NCBI RefSeq assembly: GCF_010998615.1
Contig: NZ_JAAEAH010000001.1
Coordinates: 124,001-188,000 of the forward strand
DNA from: Myxococcus sp. CA023
GTDB lineage: Bacteria; Myxococcota; Myxococcia; Myxococcales; Myxococcaceae
Direction: 5' to 3'
DNA length: 64,000 nucleotides
Below the pieces are notes generated by a model. That model was not told the DNA's origin. It saw nothing but the letters and a program-made list of their open reading frames with translations, and searched no databases. The translations under genes and the position numbers were made by a program. This document shows, piece by piece, positions 13,551 to 28,990 of this stretch. The stretch's first letter is position 1. Each line of letters starts with the position of its first letter.

Positions 13551-14993
13551 TCAGGGTTTCGTCTGAATGCACTCGTCGGCGGGGCGGAAGGGCAGGGCGT
13601 AGAGCTCTCGCCCGCTGGCTTCGTCCTCGGCGGTGAAGAACACGTCCCAGCCGGAGCGGATGAAGGCGCGTGGGGTTCGCGCTGTCCCCGCGTCGAGCTT
13701 CCGGGTGCTGGACACAGTGCCGTTGCTCACCCAGGGCTCCGCTCCATGCCCCATCGTCGCGCCGAAGAAGAGCCAACCCTGGATGGCAGTCACCTCGGTG
13801 GGGGATGCGCCCTCCGTCCCGGGCACCAGGTCCGCGAAGAGCTTCGTTCCTCTCGACGTGCCATCGCTCACCCACAGCTCGCGGCCGTGCTGGCCGTCAT
13901 CCGCCGCGAAGTAGAGGTGCTCTCCAAGCACGGCCAGGAACGCCGGAGCCGAGCCCTCCGCTCCGGGCCGGAGGTCCTTCACCCGCCGCGTGCCGGACAC
14001 CGTGCCGTCGCTGACCCACAGTTCCTCGCCCTCCGGCGTGTCCGAGCCCGCGCTGAAATAGAGCCGGCCCTGGAACGCCACCAGGTCGTGCGGGTACCGG
14101 CCCGGAAAGAAGCGCAGGCGGCGTGTGCCCTCCGCCGTGCCGTCCGTGACGTAGAGCGTGGCCTCGCCTTCGTCGGGGTCCACCAGGAAAAAGAGCCTTT
14201 CGCCCACGGACTTCATGCGGAAGATGACCGTGTCCTCGAAGACCTTGAGGAGGGGCGTGAAGGCCGCGCCGCCTTCGCTTCGCACGAGCCAGTTCTCTTC
14301 GTCCACGCTGATGACGAAGTAGAGCGAGCCGTCGTGAACGGCGAAGCGGCGAGGGAAGGAACTGTCCTCGCCTGGGACGAGGTCCGCGACCTCATGGGTG
14401 CCCGCGTCCGTGCCATCGCTGGTCCACAGCTCGTTGCCGTGCGCGCCACCCGGCGCGGCGGCGGAGAAGTAGAGCCGGCCCTGGTACGCGACCAACGTCT
14501 GCCCAGCTCCCAGGCCGGCGCCAATGGGAAGCACGCGCTTCATCAGGGACGTCCCTTCGGACGTGCCGTCGCTGGTCCACAGGGCGCGGCCATTCACCCC
14601 ATCGTCCGCGATGAAGAAGAGCCGGTCTCCCACGCGTGTGAGGTCGGTGGGGTTGGAGCCCTCCGGTCCCGGCGCGATGTCCCGGAGCATCCGGGTTCCT
14701 TCGCCCTGCGTGCCGCTGCTCGTCCACAGCTCGGCGCCGTGTTGACCGTCATCCGCGGTGAAGAAGAGCAAGCCATCACCGTGGAGGCGTTCCTGGATCG
14801 CTGCCTCCTGGGGGCCGGGGTGGATGTCCGCGAGCCTGCGCACGCTGGTCCCACATGGCTCCCACATTCGGTGGTTCGCGGGCCGCCGCGCGGGCGCTTC
14901 ATTGGATGACGGGAGCGTGTCGTCCACCGGTAGCGGCTCACAGGCCACCAGAAGGGTCAGTAGCACGGGGGTCGCACGCCACGACTTCGTCAT
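13551..14993 (-). CDS. ELWxxDGT-repeat lipoprotein
   Basis: About 480 residues. The start at 14993 is preferred because it follows a GGAG about 8 bases upstream and gives a lipoprotein-like signal, MTKSWRATPVLLTLLVAC; an upstream in-frame start at 15059 would bury this signal. After the signal come eight or nine repeats of about 48 residues, each with a GxRLFFxADDG-like strand and an E-L-W-x-S-D-G-T-x-x-G-T motif. This pattern is known as the ELWxxDGTxxGT repeat and is frequent in myxobacterial secreted proteins; repeat geometry suggests a beta-propeller. The likely location is the cell envelope, anchored by the Cys. Function is unknown. The gene converges on the NRPS gene (47 bases between stops) and is divergent from the dipeptidase-like gene. 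Confidence 0.85.
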   Translation of the reverse strand: MTKSWRATPVLLTLLVACEPLPVDDTLPSSNEAPARRPANHRMWEPCGTSVRRLADIHPGPQEAAIQERLHGDGLLFFTADDGQHGAELWTSSGTQGEGTRMLRDIAPGPEGSNPTDLTRVGDRLFFIADDGVNGRALWTSDGTSEGTSLMKRVLPIGAGLGAGQTLVAYQGRLYFSAAAPGGAHGNELWTSDGTDAGTHEVADLVPGEDSSFPRRFAVHDGSLYFVISVDEENWLVRSEGGAAFTPLLKVFEDTVIFRMKSVGERLFFLVDPDEGEATLYVTDGTAEGTRRLRFFPGRYPHDLVAFQGRLYFSAGSDTPEGEELWVSDGTVSGTRRVKDLRPGAEGSAPAFLAVLGEHLYFAADDGQHGRELWVSDGTSRGTKLFADLVPGTEGASPTEVTAIQGWLFFGATMGHGAEPWVSNGTVSSTRKLDAGTARTPRAFIRSGWDVFFTAEDEASGRELYALPFRPADECIQTKP

Positions 14994-15135
14994 CAGCAGC
15001 TCCGTGAGGTCGAGACCATCTTGGAGCGTAATTCTGTAGATGGTGGGGGCTTGCCCCACCTGCCCACGGGTCCTGAACGCCGTTTGTAGCGTGACGCTTC
15101 ACACCGACACCCCGTGTGACACCCGTCTGTTTCAC

Positions 15136-15165
15136 TTTCCAAGAAAAAGTTGTGAACATTGGAAA
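15136..15165. promoter_or_regulatory. Inverted repeat in an AT-rich island upstream of the dipeptidase-like gene
   Basis: TTTCCAA (15136-15142) and TTGGAAA (15159-15165) form a perfect 7-base inverted repeat with a 16-base spacer. It lies in an unusually AT-rich stretch of the 232-base divergent intergenic region 14994-15225, so it may be an operator or promoter element. No regulator is identifiable. Confidence 0.35.
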
Positions 15166-15225
15166 ACAGGACACGCTCCTGGTACTTCGAGAGCACCTCC
15201 CCGCGGTACCGGAAAGGTGCACTGT

Positions 15226-17148
15226 ATGCAGCGATGTATCGGAGCAGCCCCACGGCGTTTCCTGTCCCTCTCCCTCATGTCCGTCATGGCGCTGAGCCAG
15301 GGGTGCCAACCCACGGACGAAGACTTGCCTGTCGAGGAGTCCGCGACGGGCGAAGTCGCACAGTCCGTCTCGGTTCCTGGCTTCGCGGAGATGCACCACC
15401 ACATGTTCGCCGAGGAGGCGTTCGGCGGTGGTTGGTTCCACGGCAAGCACAACGGCTCTCTGGTGAGCTGTGACGGTGGCTTGCCGGAGAGTGACCACGC
15501 GCGCGTTCGCATGGACCTGGGCTCCATGCTCAACGTGTGCCCCAACGCGGGCGGAATCAATCTGAGCGGCGTGCCGGTGCTGTCGCAGATGTTCGGGGTG
15601 GGCGGCGCGGTGGCGTCGGAAATCATCGGCGAGGTCGAAGGGACGGAGGGCGACACCGGTCTCCACCTGGGCCGGATGAGCGTGCCCACGCAGTGGCCGC
15701 GCTGGGACACCATCGCGCATCAGCAGGCCTGGGAGGGCTGGCTGCAGCAGGCGCATCAGGGTGGCATGTCCCTGGTCACCATCTCCCTGGTGAGCAACGA
15801 GTTCCTCTGCAGGGCGCTGCCGTACCAGAACATCAAGCGTCCATGTGACGAGATGGTGGACGTGGACGTGCAGCTGCAGATGGCGCGTGACTTTGACGCG
15901 CGCACGTCGTGGGCGGAGATCGCGCTATCGCCGGCGCACGCGCGGCAGATCATCGCCTCCGGCAAGCTGGCCATGGTGCTCTCCATCGAGTCGAGCAAGC
16001 TGTTCGGCACCAAGAACTGGCAGTCCGAGCTCAACCGCGTCTACTCGCTGGGCGTGCGCTCCATCCAGCCGGTGCACCAGCTGGACAACCGTTTCGGCGG
16101 CGCGGCGCCCCACAACGCCATCTTCCAGGTCTCGCAGTTCCTGGAGAACTGCCACGTGGACACCGACTGCGGCCTCACGGGCAACGGCTTCACGCTGGGC
16201 TTCGACGTGGACGCCAACTGCAAGAACACCAAGGGCCTGACGACCGAGGGCCGGGCGCTGGTCGCCGAGATGATGAACAAGGGCATGCTCGTCGACGTGG
16301 CGCACATGTCCGAGCGCTCCGTGGACGACACGTTCGCCATCGCCCAGAGCCGCAACTACTACCCCATGTACATCTCCCACGGTCATTTCCGTGAGGTGAT
16401 GCACCCGGGGCTCGCCGCCAACGAGAAGACGACGCCCGCGTCCATCATCCGCTACCTGCGCCAGACGGGCGGCATGTTCGGCCTGCGCACCGCGCACGAC
16501 GAGACGCGCGACTACACCCGCACGCCGGTCGCCAACAACTGCCAGGGCTCCACGCGCTCGCTGGCGCAGGCCTACGAGTTCGGCCGCCTGGGCCTCAAGG
16601 TGAACATGGGCTTCGGCGCGGACCTCAACGGCTTCATCCAGCAGACCCGCCCTCGGTTCGGCCCCCACGGCGCCTGCTCGGCCGGCTTCGCCGCGGAGGC
16701 GGCGTTCCAGGCCCAGCAGCAGCTCACCGCTGGCCCGCCGCCGCTGGGCACGGACTTCGACAACTACGGCCTGGCCCACGTGGGCCTGCTGCCGGACGTG
16801 GTGCGTGACCTGAAGCAGCTCGGCGTCAACACCACGGGCCTGGAGGGCTCGTCCGAGACGTTCATCCGGATGTGGGAGCGGGCCACCGGTACGCGCACCG
16901 GCATGGCGGACAGCGCGGCGAACATCGACACCAGCGGGGTGGCGGCCTACGTGCCGAAGGAGACCCGCGCGGCCCAGTATCCGACCAGCTCCACCTGCTC
17001 CAACGACAGCCACTGCGCCAGCACCCAGTACTGCGGCTGGGGGCTCAACGCCGGCAAGTGCCAGAACAAGAAGGCCAAGGGTGCCATCTGCGGCAGCGCC
17101 CGGGAGTGTCTGTCCAACAACTGCCGGTGGACCCTGACCTGCGGCTGA
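15226..17148 (+). CDS. Membrane dipeptidase-like (M19 family) exported protein with Cys-rich C-terminus
   Basis: 640 residues. ATG 15226 has a GGAAAGG about 8 bases upstream and gives a signal with a Cys at residue 28 (ALSQGC), a possible lipobox. M19-type metal-binding signatures follow in order: EMHHHMF near residue 57, LVDVAHMS, MYISHGHF and GADLNGF. M19 enzymes are zinc-dependent renal-dipeptidase-like hydrolases, so a periplasmic or surface peptidase/amidohydrolase is likely. The metal ligands deviate somewhat from the classic DxHxD and SHS motifs, so the substrate is uncertain. The last 55 residues carry about ten cysteines in a CxxDSHCxxxxYC pattern like Dickkopf/colipase-type disulfide modules, an unusual addition. 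Hairpins follow the stop. Confidence 0.8.
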   Translation: MQRCIGAAPRRFLSLSLMSVMALSQGCQPTDEDLPVEESATGEVAQSVSVPGFAEMHHHMFAEEAFGGGWFHGKHNGSLVSCDGGLPESDHARVRMDLGSMLNVCPNAGGINLSGVPVLSQMFGVGGAVASEIIGEVEGTEGDTGLHLGRMSVPTQWPRWDTIAHQQAWEGWLQQAHQGGMSLVTISLVSNEFLCRALPYQNIKRPCDEMVDVDVQLQMARDFDARTSWAEIALSPAHARQIIASGKLAMVLSIESSKLFGTKNWQSELNRVYSLGVRSIQPVHQLDNRFGGAAPHNAIFQVSQFLENCHVDTDCGLTGNGFTLGFDVDANCKNTKGLTTEGRALVAEMMNKGMLVDVAHMSERSVDDTFAIAQSRNYYPMYISHGHFREVMHPGLAANEKTTPASIIRYLRQTGGMFGLRTAHDETRDYTRTPVANNCQGSTRSLAQAYEFGRLGLKVNMGFGADLNGFIQQTRPRFGPHGACSAGFAAEAAFQAQQQLTAGPPPLGTDFDNYGLAHVGLLPDVVRDLKQLGVNTTGLEGSSETFIRMWERATGTRTGMADSAANIDTSGVAAYVPKETRAAQYPTSSTCSNDSHCASTQYCGWGLNAGKCQNKKAKGAICGSARECLSNNCRWTLTCG

Positions 17149-17157
17149 GGTCGCTTG

Positions 17158-17194
17158 CTGGCATGTGAGCAAGCCTTGTCATCCCACATGCCAG
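17158..17194 (+). terminator. Hairpin after the dipeptidase-like gene
   Basis: CTGGCATGTG (17158-17167) and CACATGCCAG (17185-17194) form a perfect 10-base stem with a 17-base loop, starting 10 bases after the stop codon. There is no U-tract, so termination is inferred. Confidence 0.5.
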
Positions 17195-17198
17195 ACGT

Positions 17199-17239
17199 CC
17201 CCGCGGCTGGCCGTTCGCTGAGCGGCGGCCACCGCGGGG
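17199..17239 (+). terminator. GC-rich hairpin upstream of mxcB
   Basis: CCCCGCGGCTGGCC (17199-17212) pairs with GGCCACCGCGGGG (17227-17239) with one mismatch/bulge. It lies between the dipeptidase-like gene and the mxcB Fur box, so it probably insulates the siderophore locus. A CTCCTTCATTC tail follows. Confidence 0.55.
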
Positions 17240-17278
17240 CTCCTTCATTCGTTGCCCGCCTGGGGGCTTCATGGTATC

Positions 17279-17297
17279 GAAAATGATAGTCAATATC
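17279..17297 (+). promoter_or_regulatory. Fur box upstream of mxcB
   Basis: GAAAATGATAGTCAATATC matches the 19-base Fur consensus GATAATGATAATCATTATC at 16 of 19 positions and lies inside a larger TATCGA...TCGATA palindrome, 16 bases before the mxcB start. Iron-dependent repression of mxcB is inferred. Confidence 0.85.
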
Positions 17298-17313
17298 GAT
17301 ACCTGGAGCATTC

Positions 17314-18129
17314 GTGACGACGACGACTGAGCGTGTCTATCGGCGGGGACCGTTCCCCGTGAAGTTCCGTCTGTTGGAGGTGAAGCGGGTGACGCGGGTG
17401 ACGCCGCAGATGGTCCGCATCACCCTGGCAGGAGAGGACCTGGAGGGCTTCTACAGCCCCGGCGCGGACGACCACGTGAAGCTGCTGTTCCCGGAGGAGG
17501 GCAAGCGCATGCCTGTCATCCCCACGGTGACGCCCACGGGGCTGGTGCTGAAGGAAGGCGAGCGCAAGCCGGACGCGCGTGACTACACGCCGCGGCGGTA
17601 CGACGCCGCGGCGGGTGAGCTGGACATCGACTTCGTGGTGCACGGCACGGGGCCGGCGACGACGTGGGCGAGCAAGGCACAGGTCGGTGACCTGCTGGCC
17701 GTGGGTGGACCGCGCGGCTCCACGTTCGTGGCGCAGGACTTCAGCTGGTACCTGCTTGCGGGGGACCCGTCCGCGCTGCCCGCCATTGGCCGCATCCTGG
17801 AGGAGCTGCCGGAGGGGACGCGCGCCATCGTGTTCTGCGAGGTCCCGGACGCATCCGAGGAGCAGCAGTTCACCACCCGCGCCAACGCGACGGTGACGTG
17901 GCTGCACCGCAACGGCGTGGAGGCGGGGCACTCGGACGTGTTGCAGCAGGCCATCCGCGGGCTGGAGTTCCCCGAGGGGGACTACTTCGCCTGGGTGGCG
18001 GGTGAGGCGCACACCGTGCGCCCCATCAAGGACCACCTCATCAACGAGCGCGGCGCCAACAAGAGCTGGGTCCGGGTGACGGGCTATTGGAAGCGCGGCA
18101 CCTCGGACCACCACGACGCGAAGGGCTAG
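17314..18129 (+). CDS. mxcB: Siderophore-interacting protein (ferric-siderophore reductase), MxcB-like
   Basis: 271 residues, usual for the SIP family (ViuB/YqjH type). It starts at GTG 17314 with GGAG 5 bases upstream. The N-terminal FAD-binding barrel includes the flavin-contact motif YTPRRYD, and the C-terminal SIP domain shows GDPSALPAIGRILEELP and an acidic/aromatic NAD(P)H-site tail. Such cytoplasmic flavoproteins reduce Fe(III) bound to imported catechol siderophores so that iron is released. Position within the myxochelin locus and the adjacent Fur box fit iron recovery from ferric myxochelin. The gene converges with mxcL, with a 4-base overlap of stops. The name follows the myxobacterial myxochelin clusters and is less certain than the function. 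Confidence 0.88.
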   Translation: MTTTTERVYRRGPFPVKFRLLEVKRVTRVTPQMVRITLAGEDLEGFYSPGADDHVKLLFPEEGKRMPVIPTVTPTGLVLKEGERKPDARDYTPRRYDAAAGELDIDFVVHGTGPATTWASKAQVGDLLAVGGPRGSTFVAQDFSWYLLAGDPSALPAIGRILEELPEGTRAIVFCEVPDASEEQQFTTRANATVTWLHRNGVEAGHSDVLQQAIRGLEFPEGDYFAWVAGEAHTVRPIKDHLINERGANKSWVRVTGYWKRGTSDHHDAKG

Positions 18130-19400
18130 GCCGCCGCCGGCTTCGCGAGGGAGCGGAGGACTTCGCCCGTCATCTCGATGGCGTAGTCAATCTGCTCCTC
18201 CGTGTGCGCCGTGCTGAGGAAGGTGACGTCGCGGCGCAGCAGGATGCCCCGGCGGGCCATTCCCGCCTGGAAGGGCTGCATCTGCTTCGCGTGCTCCGCC
18301 GGGTCCTTGGCGAACAGGAAGAAGGGAATCGCGTCGTAGCCAATCACGCGCAACGACGAGCCCGCGGCCTCCGCCTGGGCGTTGACGCCCTCGCGCAGCT
18401 TGCGGCCCAGGCGGGCCAGGTGCTGGATGTAGGCGCCATCCCGGTAGCCCTTCAGCACCGCCTCGCATACGTACAGCGACAGCAGTTCACCGCCGAAGGT
18501 GGTGGACACCTGGAGCTCGCTCAGGCGGCTCAGGTACTTCTCCGGCCCGGCGATGGCTGACAGCGGCATTCCCCCGGCGATGCTCTTGGACAGGGTGACG
18601 AAGTCCGCGCGGACGTCGAAGAACTCCTGGGCGCCGCCCACGGCGAGCCGGAAGCCGGTGACGACCTCGTCCAGGGCGAACAGGACGTTGTTCGCGGTGC
18701 AGGTGGCGCGCACCTGCTGCAAGAAGGCCGGGGTGAGGGGCCGGTTGTAGGGCACCGACAGCAGCACCAGGGCGAGCTCGCTGGCGTTCTTCTCGATGGT
18801 GGCCAGCAGGGCCGGCTCGTCCGGGGGCGTGAAGAGCGGCATCCGGAGGGTCAGCGCGGCCAGCGCGGACGGCACGCCCGGCGTGTCGAACATGAAGTGG
18901 TCGTGCCAGCCGTTGTAGCCGACGGTGATGATCTTCTGCTTGCCGGTGATGTGGCGCGCCAGGCGCACGGCGGCGGACGTGGCGTCCGCGCCCGTCTTGA
19001 AGAAGCGCGCCATCTCCGCGCCGGGGATGAGGTCCACCAGCGTCTGGGCGGCGGAGACCTCCACCGGCGTGGGCAGCGAGTGAAGGACACCTTCCTCCAG
19101 GTGCTCCCGGATGGCGTTCACCACGGCCGGGTCATTGTGGCCCAGCATGTTGGCGCCCAGGCCGCCGATGAAGTCGATGTACTCCTGGCCGTCCACGTCC
19201 TCCACCAGCGCGCCCTTGCCCTTGGCCAGGAACACGGGGAAGGCGCCGAGCGCGAACATCTCCGGGCGCTTCATCATGGACTGCGTGACGCCGGGGACCA
19301 GCCGCCGCGCCTCGGCGAGGAGCTGGTTGGAACGGTCGAGCTTCAGCTCGCCCTGGATGGGACGAGGCAGGGAAGGGTGCTTCTTGACGGGAGTGTCCAT
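18126..19400 (-). CDS. mxcL: PLP-dependent aminotransferase MxcL (myxochelin B formation)
   Basis: About 424 residues from ATG 19400, which has an AAGGA 8 bases upstream; an in-frame start at 19442 would overlap the exporter gene. It belongs to the class III aminotransferases related to glutamate-1-semialdehyde aminomutase: EYIDFIGGLGANMLGH near the N-terminus, FFKTGADATSAAVRLAR, LDEVVTGFR, and the Schiff-base lysine in TLSKSIAGGMPLSA. In myxochelin biosynthesis the aldehyde released by the MxcG reductase domain is either reduced further to the alcohol (myxochelin A) or transaminated by MxcL to the amine (myxochelin B). It is the last gene of the minus-strand siderophore operon, 38 bases after the exporter. 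Confidence 0.9.
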   Translation of the reverse strand: MDTPVKKHPSLPRPIQGELKLDRSNQLLAEARRLVPGVTQSMMKRPEMFALGAFPVFLAKGKGALVEDVDGQEYIDFIGGLGANMLGHNDPAVVNAIREHLEEGVLHSLPTPVEVSAAQTLVDLIPGAEMARFFKTGADATSAAVRLARHITGKQKIITVGYNGWHDHFMFDTPGVPSALAALTLRMPLFTPPDEPALLATIEKNASELALVLLSVPYNRPLTPAFLQQVRATCTANNVLFALDEVVTGFRLAVGGAQEFFDVRADFVTLSKSIAGGMPLSAIAGPEKYLSRLSELQVSTTFGGELLSLYVCEAVLKGYRDGAYIQHLARLGRKLREGVNAQAEAAGSSLRVIGYDAIPFFLFAKDPAEHAKQMQPFQAGMARRGILLRRDVTFLSTAHTEEQIDYAIEMTGEVLRSLAKPAAA

Positions 19401-19438
19401 GGACGTTTCCTTCTGTGTGTCGAGACGGAGACTGCGAT

Positions 19439-20665
19439 TCACCGAGGCGTGGGCGCCGCGCTGAGCGGGACGGCGCTACGGCCAAAGGTCCAGAGGATGA
19501 AGAGCGAGACGGTGGTGACGCCCACGGCGAGCCATCCGGCCAGCCCGAAGCCCACCAGCTCACCGACAGGCGTGGTGGCCAACATCAGGCCGCTGGCCCA
19601 CGCCGCGAGCCCGGAGGCACCGTCACTGGCGGCCATGTTCATGGCCATGAACCGCCCGCGCAGCGGCGGCGGCACCTTCGCGGAGATCAACGCGATGGTG
19701 GGGATGGGCCGCGTGGACGTCAGGGACATGAAGAGGACGAAGGCGACCATCACCACCGGCAGCGGAGCGGCGGGAAGGTGCGTGAAGCCCAGGTGCGGCA
19801 CCATGGTGCCCACCAGCAGCAGCCCGAGCACCCGGGCGGGGCCAATTCGGTCCACCCAGCGGCCCACCTGACGCGCCGCGAGCAGCGTGGCGGCGCCGCC
19901 AGCCAGATACACCCAGGGCAGGTCGGTCTGCTTCAGCCCGAGGTTCCCGACCATGAACGCGCTCAGATACGGAATCAGCAAGAAGCTGGAGAAGGCGACG
20001 CTGAACGTCAGCAGCCAGCCCAGAGCGAAGCCGGGCGTGAAGAGTGCCGTGACGGACGGCGCCTGACGCTCCGAGTCCGTGGTGACATGCGCATCCAGCC
20101 GCGGAAGCACGGCGAGCAGCCCGAACCACAGGAGCGCCCCAAGGATGCCAATGGCCCAGAAGGGCGCGCGCCAGCCGAGCATGTTGGCCATGCCCAGGCT
20201 CAGGGGAACACCCGCCACCGCGGACAACCCGAGCGATGACATCACCGTGCCAATGGCCTGGCCCCGGCGTTCACCGGGGATGGTGTCCGCGATGATGGAC
20301 ATGATGACCGCGCCCATGAGGCCCGCGCATCCTCCTGCGATGCTCCGGGCCACCAGCAGCCACGCGTGGCTCTGCGCCGCGCCGCAGGCCAGCGTGGCTG
20401 TGATGAACCCTCCCAGGATGACCAGCAACGTGCTTCTGCGGCCGAACCTGTCGACCCACGCGAGCCCCAGCACGCCCATGGCGGCGGAGGCCAACGTGTA
20501 GGAGGACACCAACGTTCCGAACTGCGCGGCTGACAGACTGAACAGCCGCATGAACTCCGGACCCAGCGGCAGGACGATCATGAAGTCCAGCAGGTGGGTG
20601 AACTGCACGCCCGCCAGCAGCAGGATGAGCAGACGCTCCTGCCGCGGTGAGAATGTGGCGGTCAC
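19439..20665 (-). CDS. MFS transporter, probable myxochelin exporter
   Basis: About 408 residues from GTG 20665, chosen because GGAG lies 6 bases upstream; an in-frame GTG at 20692 has no such site and would overlap the DAHP synthase gene. Roughly 12 hydrophobic segments alternate with short loops, with the MFS loop 2-3 signature seen as GVLGLAWVDRFGRRS. It resembles drug/siderophore exporters of the EntS or chloramphenicol-resistance type. Placement between the DAHP synthase and mxcL genes, transcribed with them, suggests secretion of myxochelin across the inner membrane. It probably corresponds to the gene called mxcK in related clusters, but this name is from memory and not assigned here. 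Confidence 0.85.
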   Translation of the reverse strand: MTATFSPRQERLLILLLAGVQFTHLLDFMIVLPLGPEFMRLFSLSAAQFGTLVSSYTLASAAMGVLGLAWVDRFGRRSTLLVILGGFITATLACGAAQSHAWLLVARSIAGGCAGLMGAVIMSIIADTIPGERRGQAIGTVMSSLGLSAVAGVPLSLGMANMLGWRAPFWAIGILGALLWFGLLAVLPRLDAHVTTDSERQAPSVTALFTPGFALGWLLTFSVAFSSFLLIPYLSAFMVGNLGLKQTDLPWVYLAGGAATLLAARQVGRWVDRIGPARVLGLLLVGTMVPHLGFTHLPAAPLPVVMVAFVLFMSLTSTRPIPTIALISAKVPPPLRGRFMAMNMAASDGASGLAAWASGLMLATTPVGELVGFGLAGWLAVGVTTVSLFILWTFGRSAVPLSAAPTPR

Positions 20666-20681
20666 GAAAGGCTCCAGCGAT

Positions 20682-22030
20682 TCAGGCCGCACGGGCTTCG
20701 TGCGCGCGAAGGGACGGCATGGATTCGGCGACCAGGAAGGCCAGCTGAAGGGCCTGGTCCGCGTTGAGGCGCGGATCGCAGTGGGTGTGGTAGCGGCTGG
20801 AGAGGTCGTCTTCCGTCACGGGCTGGGGACCGCCCAGGCATTCGGTGACGTTCTGCCCGGTCATCTCCAGGTGCAGGCCCCCCGGGTGGACGCCTTCCGC
20901 GGCGGCCGCGTCCATGAAGCCACACACCTCCGTGAGGATGCGGTCGAAGGAGCGCGTCTTGTAGCCATTGCCGGCCTTGTGGGTGTTGCCATGCATCGGG
21001 TCGATGGACCAGATGACCGGGCGCCCGTCCCGGCGGGTGGCGGCCATGAGCCGGGGCAGCCTTTCCGCAACCAGGTCCGCGCCAAACCGCCCGATGAGGG
21101 TGATGCGGCCCGGAATGCCCTGGGGATTGAGGAGGTCCATCAGCCGGAGCACTTCGTCGGGCTCCATGGTGGGGCCACACTTGATGCCAATGGGGTTCTG
21201 GATGCCGCGCATGAACTCCACGTGGCCGCCGTCGAGCTGGCGGGTGCGCTCGCCAATCCACAGCATGTGCGCGGACGAGTCGTACCAGCCGCTGCCGTCG
21301 GGCTCGGCGCGCGTCATGGCCTCCTCCACGTTGAGGAGCAGGGCTTCGTGGCTGGTGAAGAAGTCAATGGCATTGGAGCTGCTGCGAGGCTCCGGGCTGA
21401 AACCCAGCGCCCGCATGAACGACAGGGATTCGAGGATGCGGTCCGCCAGCAAGCGGTTGATGCCGCCCTGGGGCCAGCGCTGGGGATCGGTGAGTTCCTC
21501 GTAGCCGCGCTGGGCGAAGGCTCGCACCAGGTTCAGCGTGGCGGAGGACTGGTGATAGGCCTTGAGCAGCCGACGCGGGTCTGGCGTTCGCGCCTGGGCG
21601 TCGAACTCCATGCCGTTGATGATGTCCCCGCGGTAGCTGGGCAGGGTGACGCCGCCCAGCGTCTCCATGGGGCTGGAGCGCGGCTTGGCGAACTGCCCGG
21701 CGATGCGGCCCACCTTCACCACCGGCCGGTTGCCGGCGAAGGTCAGCACCATGGCCATCTGCAACAGCAGCCGGTAGGTGTCCCGGATGTTGTCGGTGGT
21801 GAACTCCTTGAAGCTCTCCGCGCAGTCACCGCCTTGCAGCAAGATGGCCTTGCCTTCGGCGACCCTGGCGAGCCGGGCGGTGAGCCGGCGCGTCTCGTCC
21901 GCGAAGACGAGCGGAGGCAGGCGGGACAGCTCGGCCTCGGTCTGGGCCAGGGCCTGCGCGTCCGGATAGTCCTCCGGCATGTACTTGACGGGCTTGTGCC
22001 GCCAGGAGACTGGCGTCCAGGTGGGGTTCG

Positions 22031-22034
<4 letters not shown>
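20682..22034 (-). CDS. aroA5: Class II 3-deoxy-7-phosphoheptulonate (DAHP) synthase of the siderophore cluster
   Basis: 450 residues, the size of plant/actinobacterial type II DAHP synthases. Signatures include [19 protein letters not shown] at the N-terminus, [30 protein letters not shown], and the metal/substrate motifs [11 protein letters not shown] and [10 protein letters not shown]. It condenses PEP and erythrose 4-phosphate, the first step of the shikimate pathway. A dedicated copy inside the operon raises chorismate supply for dihydroxybenzoate synthesis, as described for the aroAA5 gene of the Stigmatella myxochelin cluster. Its GTG start overlaps the mxcG stop (GTGA), indicating translational coupling. 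Confidence 0.92.
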
Positions 22035-26395
<4,361 letters not shown>

Positions 26396-26431
26396 GCGTC
26401 AGGGGCGCGAGGTGACTCGCGCACCGCGGAG

Positions 26432-27331
26432 CTATGCGGCGTTCCGGGAAGCGGGCGTGTTGCCCAGGGAGAGCAGCGTGAACCAGTCGGCGAGCGTCGG
26501 CCGTTCGGCCAGCTCCACGAAGGTGGTCTCCGCGCCAGCGGCCCGCCACTTCTCCACCAGCGTCATCAGTCGGATGGAGTCCATTCCGCGCTCGAGCAGG
26601 TTGTCGTCGTCCCCCAGCGCCTCCGGCGACTCCTGGATCAGCTCCGCCACTTCCGCGCGCACCTGCTCGCGGGTGAGTGTGCTGGACGTGGAGATGGGGC
26701 CCAGCGCGTCGAGCACCTGCTGCGTGGTGGTGGTGACGGCGCACAGTTGGGCCGCGTAGCTCAACGCGAGCTGGTGGTGCGCCAGGGAGAAGTCACCCAG
26801 CGCGTCGGCGATGAGGAAGGGCCGCACGTCGCTCATGAAGGCGTCGCTGGCCGTCTGCAGGCAGCCGATGTGCGCGTAGATGCCGGAGATGAGGATCTGA
26901 TCGCGGCCCAGCTTCTTCATCTGGTCCATCAGGTCCGTCTTGCGGAACGCGCTGTAGCGCCACTTGGTGAGCTGGATGTCGCTTTCGGCGGGCGTCAGCG
27001 CGTCGATGATGCGCTTCTGGTCCGGTCCTCCGTTGATGCCGCCGCCCCAGAAGTCCAGCAGCAGGCCGCGCTGCTCGGGCGTCTGGCCACCCGGTTGGGC
27101 CGAATACACGACGGGGATGCCCAGCGCCGTGCAGTGCTGGCGCAGCCGCTGGATGTTCGCGACCAGCTCCGTCACGGGCGACTGGCCCTTCGCGAAGGCG
27201 TCCACGAAGTAGCGCTGCATGTCGTGGATGAGCAGCACGGCGCGGCTCGGGTCCGGTGCCCAGGTGACCTTGTTCTTCGGCAGGTCGGCGGCGCCGGGCA
27301 TGGGATAGGGAGCGATGGCGGGGAGCGCCAT
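26432..27331 (-). CDS. mxcF: Isochorismatase/aryl carrier protein MxcF
   Basis: 299 residues, the size of EntB/DhbB/VibB. The N-terminal isochorismatase domain (1-205) has the catalytic-region motif [16 protein letters not shown] and [20 protein letters not shown]. The C-terminal aryl carrier domain (about 215-290) has GMDSIRLM, whose serine takes the phosphopantetheine arm. The enzyme hydrolyses isochorismate to 2,3-dihydro-2,3-dihydroxybenzoate and pyruvate and also carries the activated dihydroxybenzoyl group to MxcG. An AAGGA lies 7 bases before the ATG; the gene follows mxcE by 12 bases. Confidence 0.95.
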   Translation of the reverse strand: MALPAIAPYPMPGAADLPKNKVTWAPDPSRAVLLIHDMQRYFVDAFAKGQSPVTELVANIQRLRQHCTALGIPVVYSAQPGGQTPEQRGLLLDFWGGGINGGPDQKRIIDALTPAESDIQLTKWRYSAFRKTDLMDQMKKLGRDQILISGIYAHIGCLQTASDAFMSDVRPFLIADALGDFSLAHHQLALSYAAQLCAVTTTTQQVLDALGPISTSSTLTREQVRAEVAELIQESPEALGDDDNLLERGMDSIRLMTLVEKWRAAGAETTFVELAERPTLADWFTLLSLGNTPASRNAA

Positions 27332-27343
27332 GGGGAGTTCCTT

Positions 27344-28986
<1,643 letters not shown>

Positions 28987-28990
<4 letters not shown>

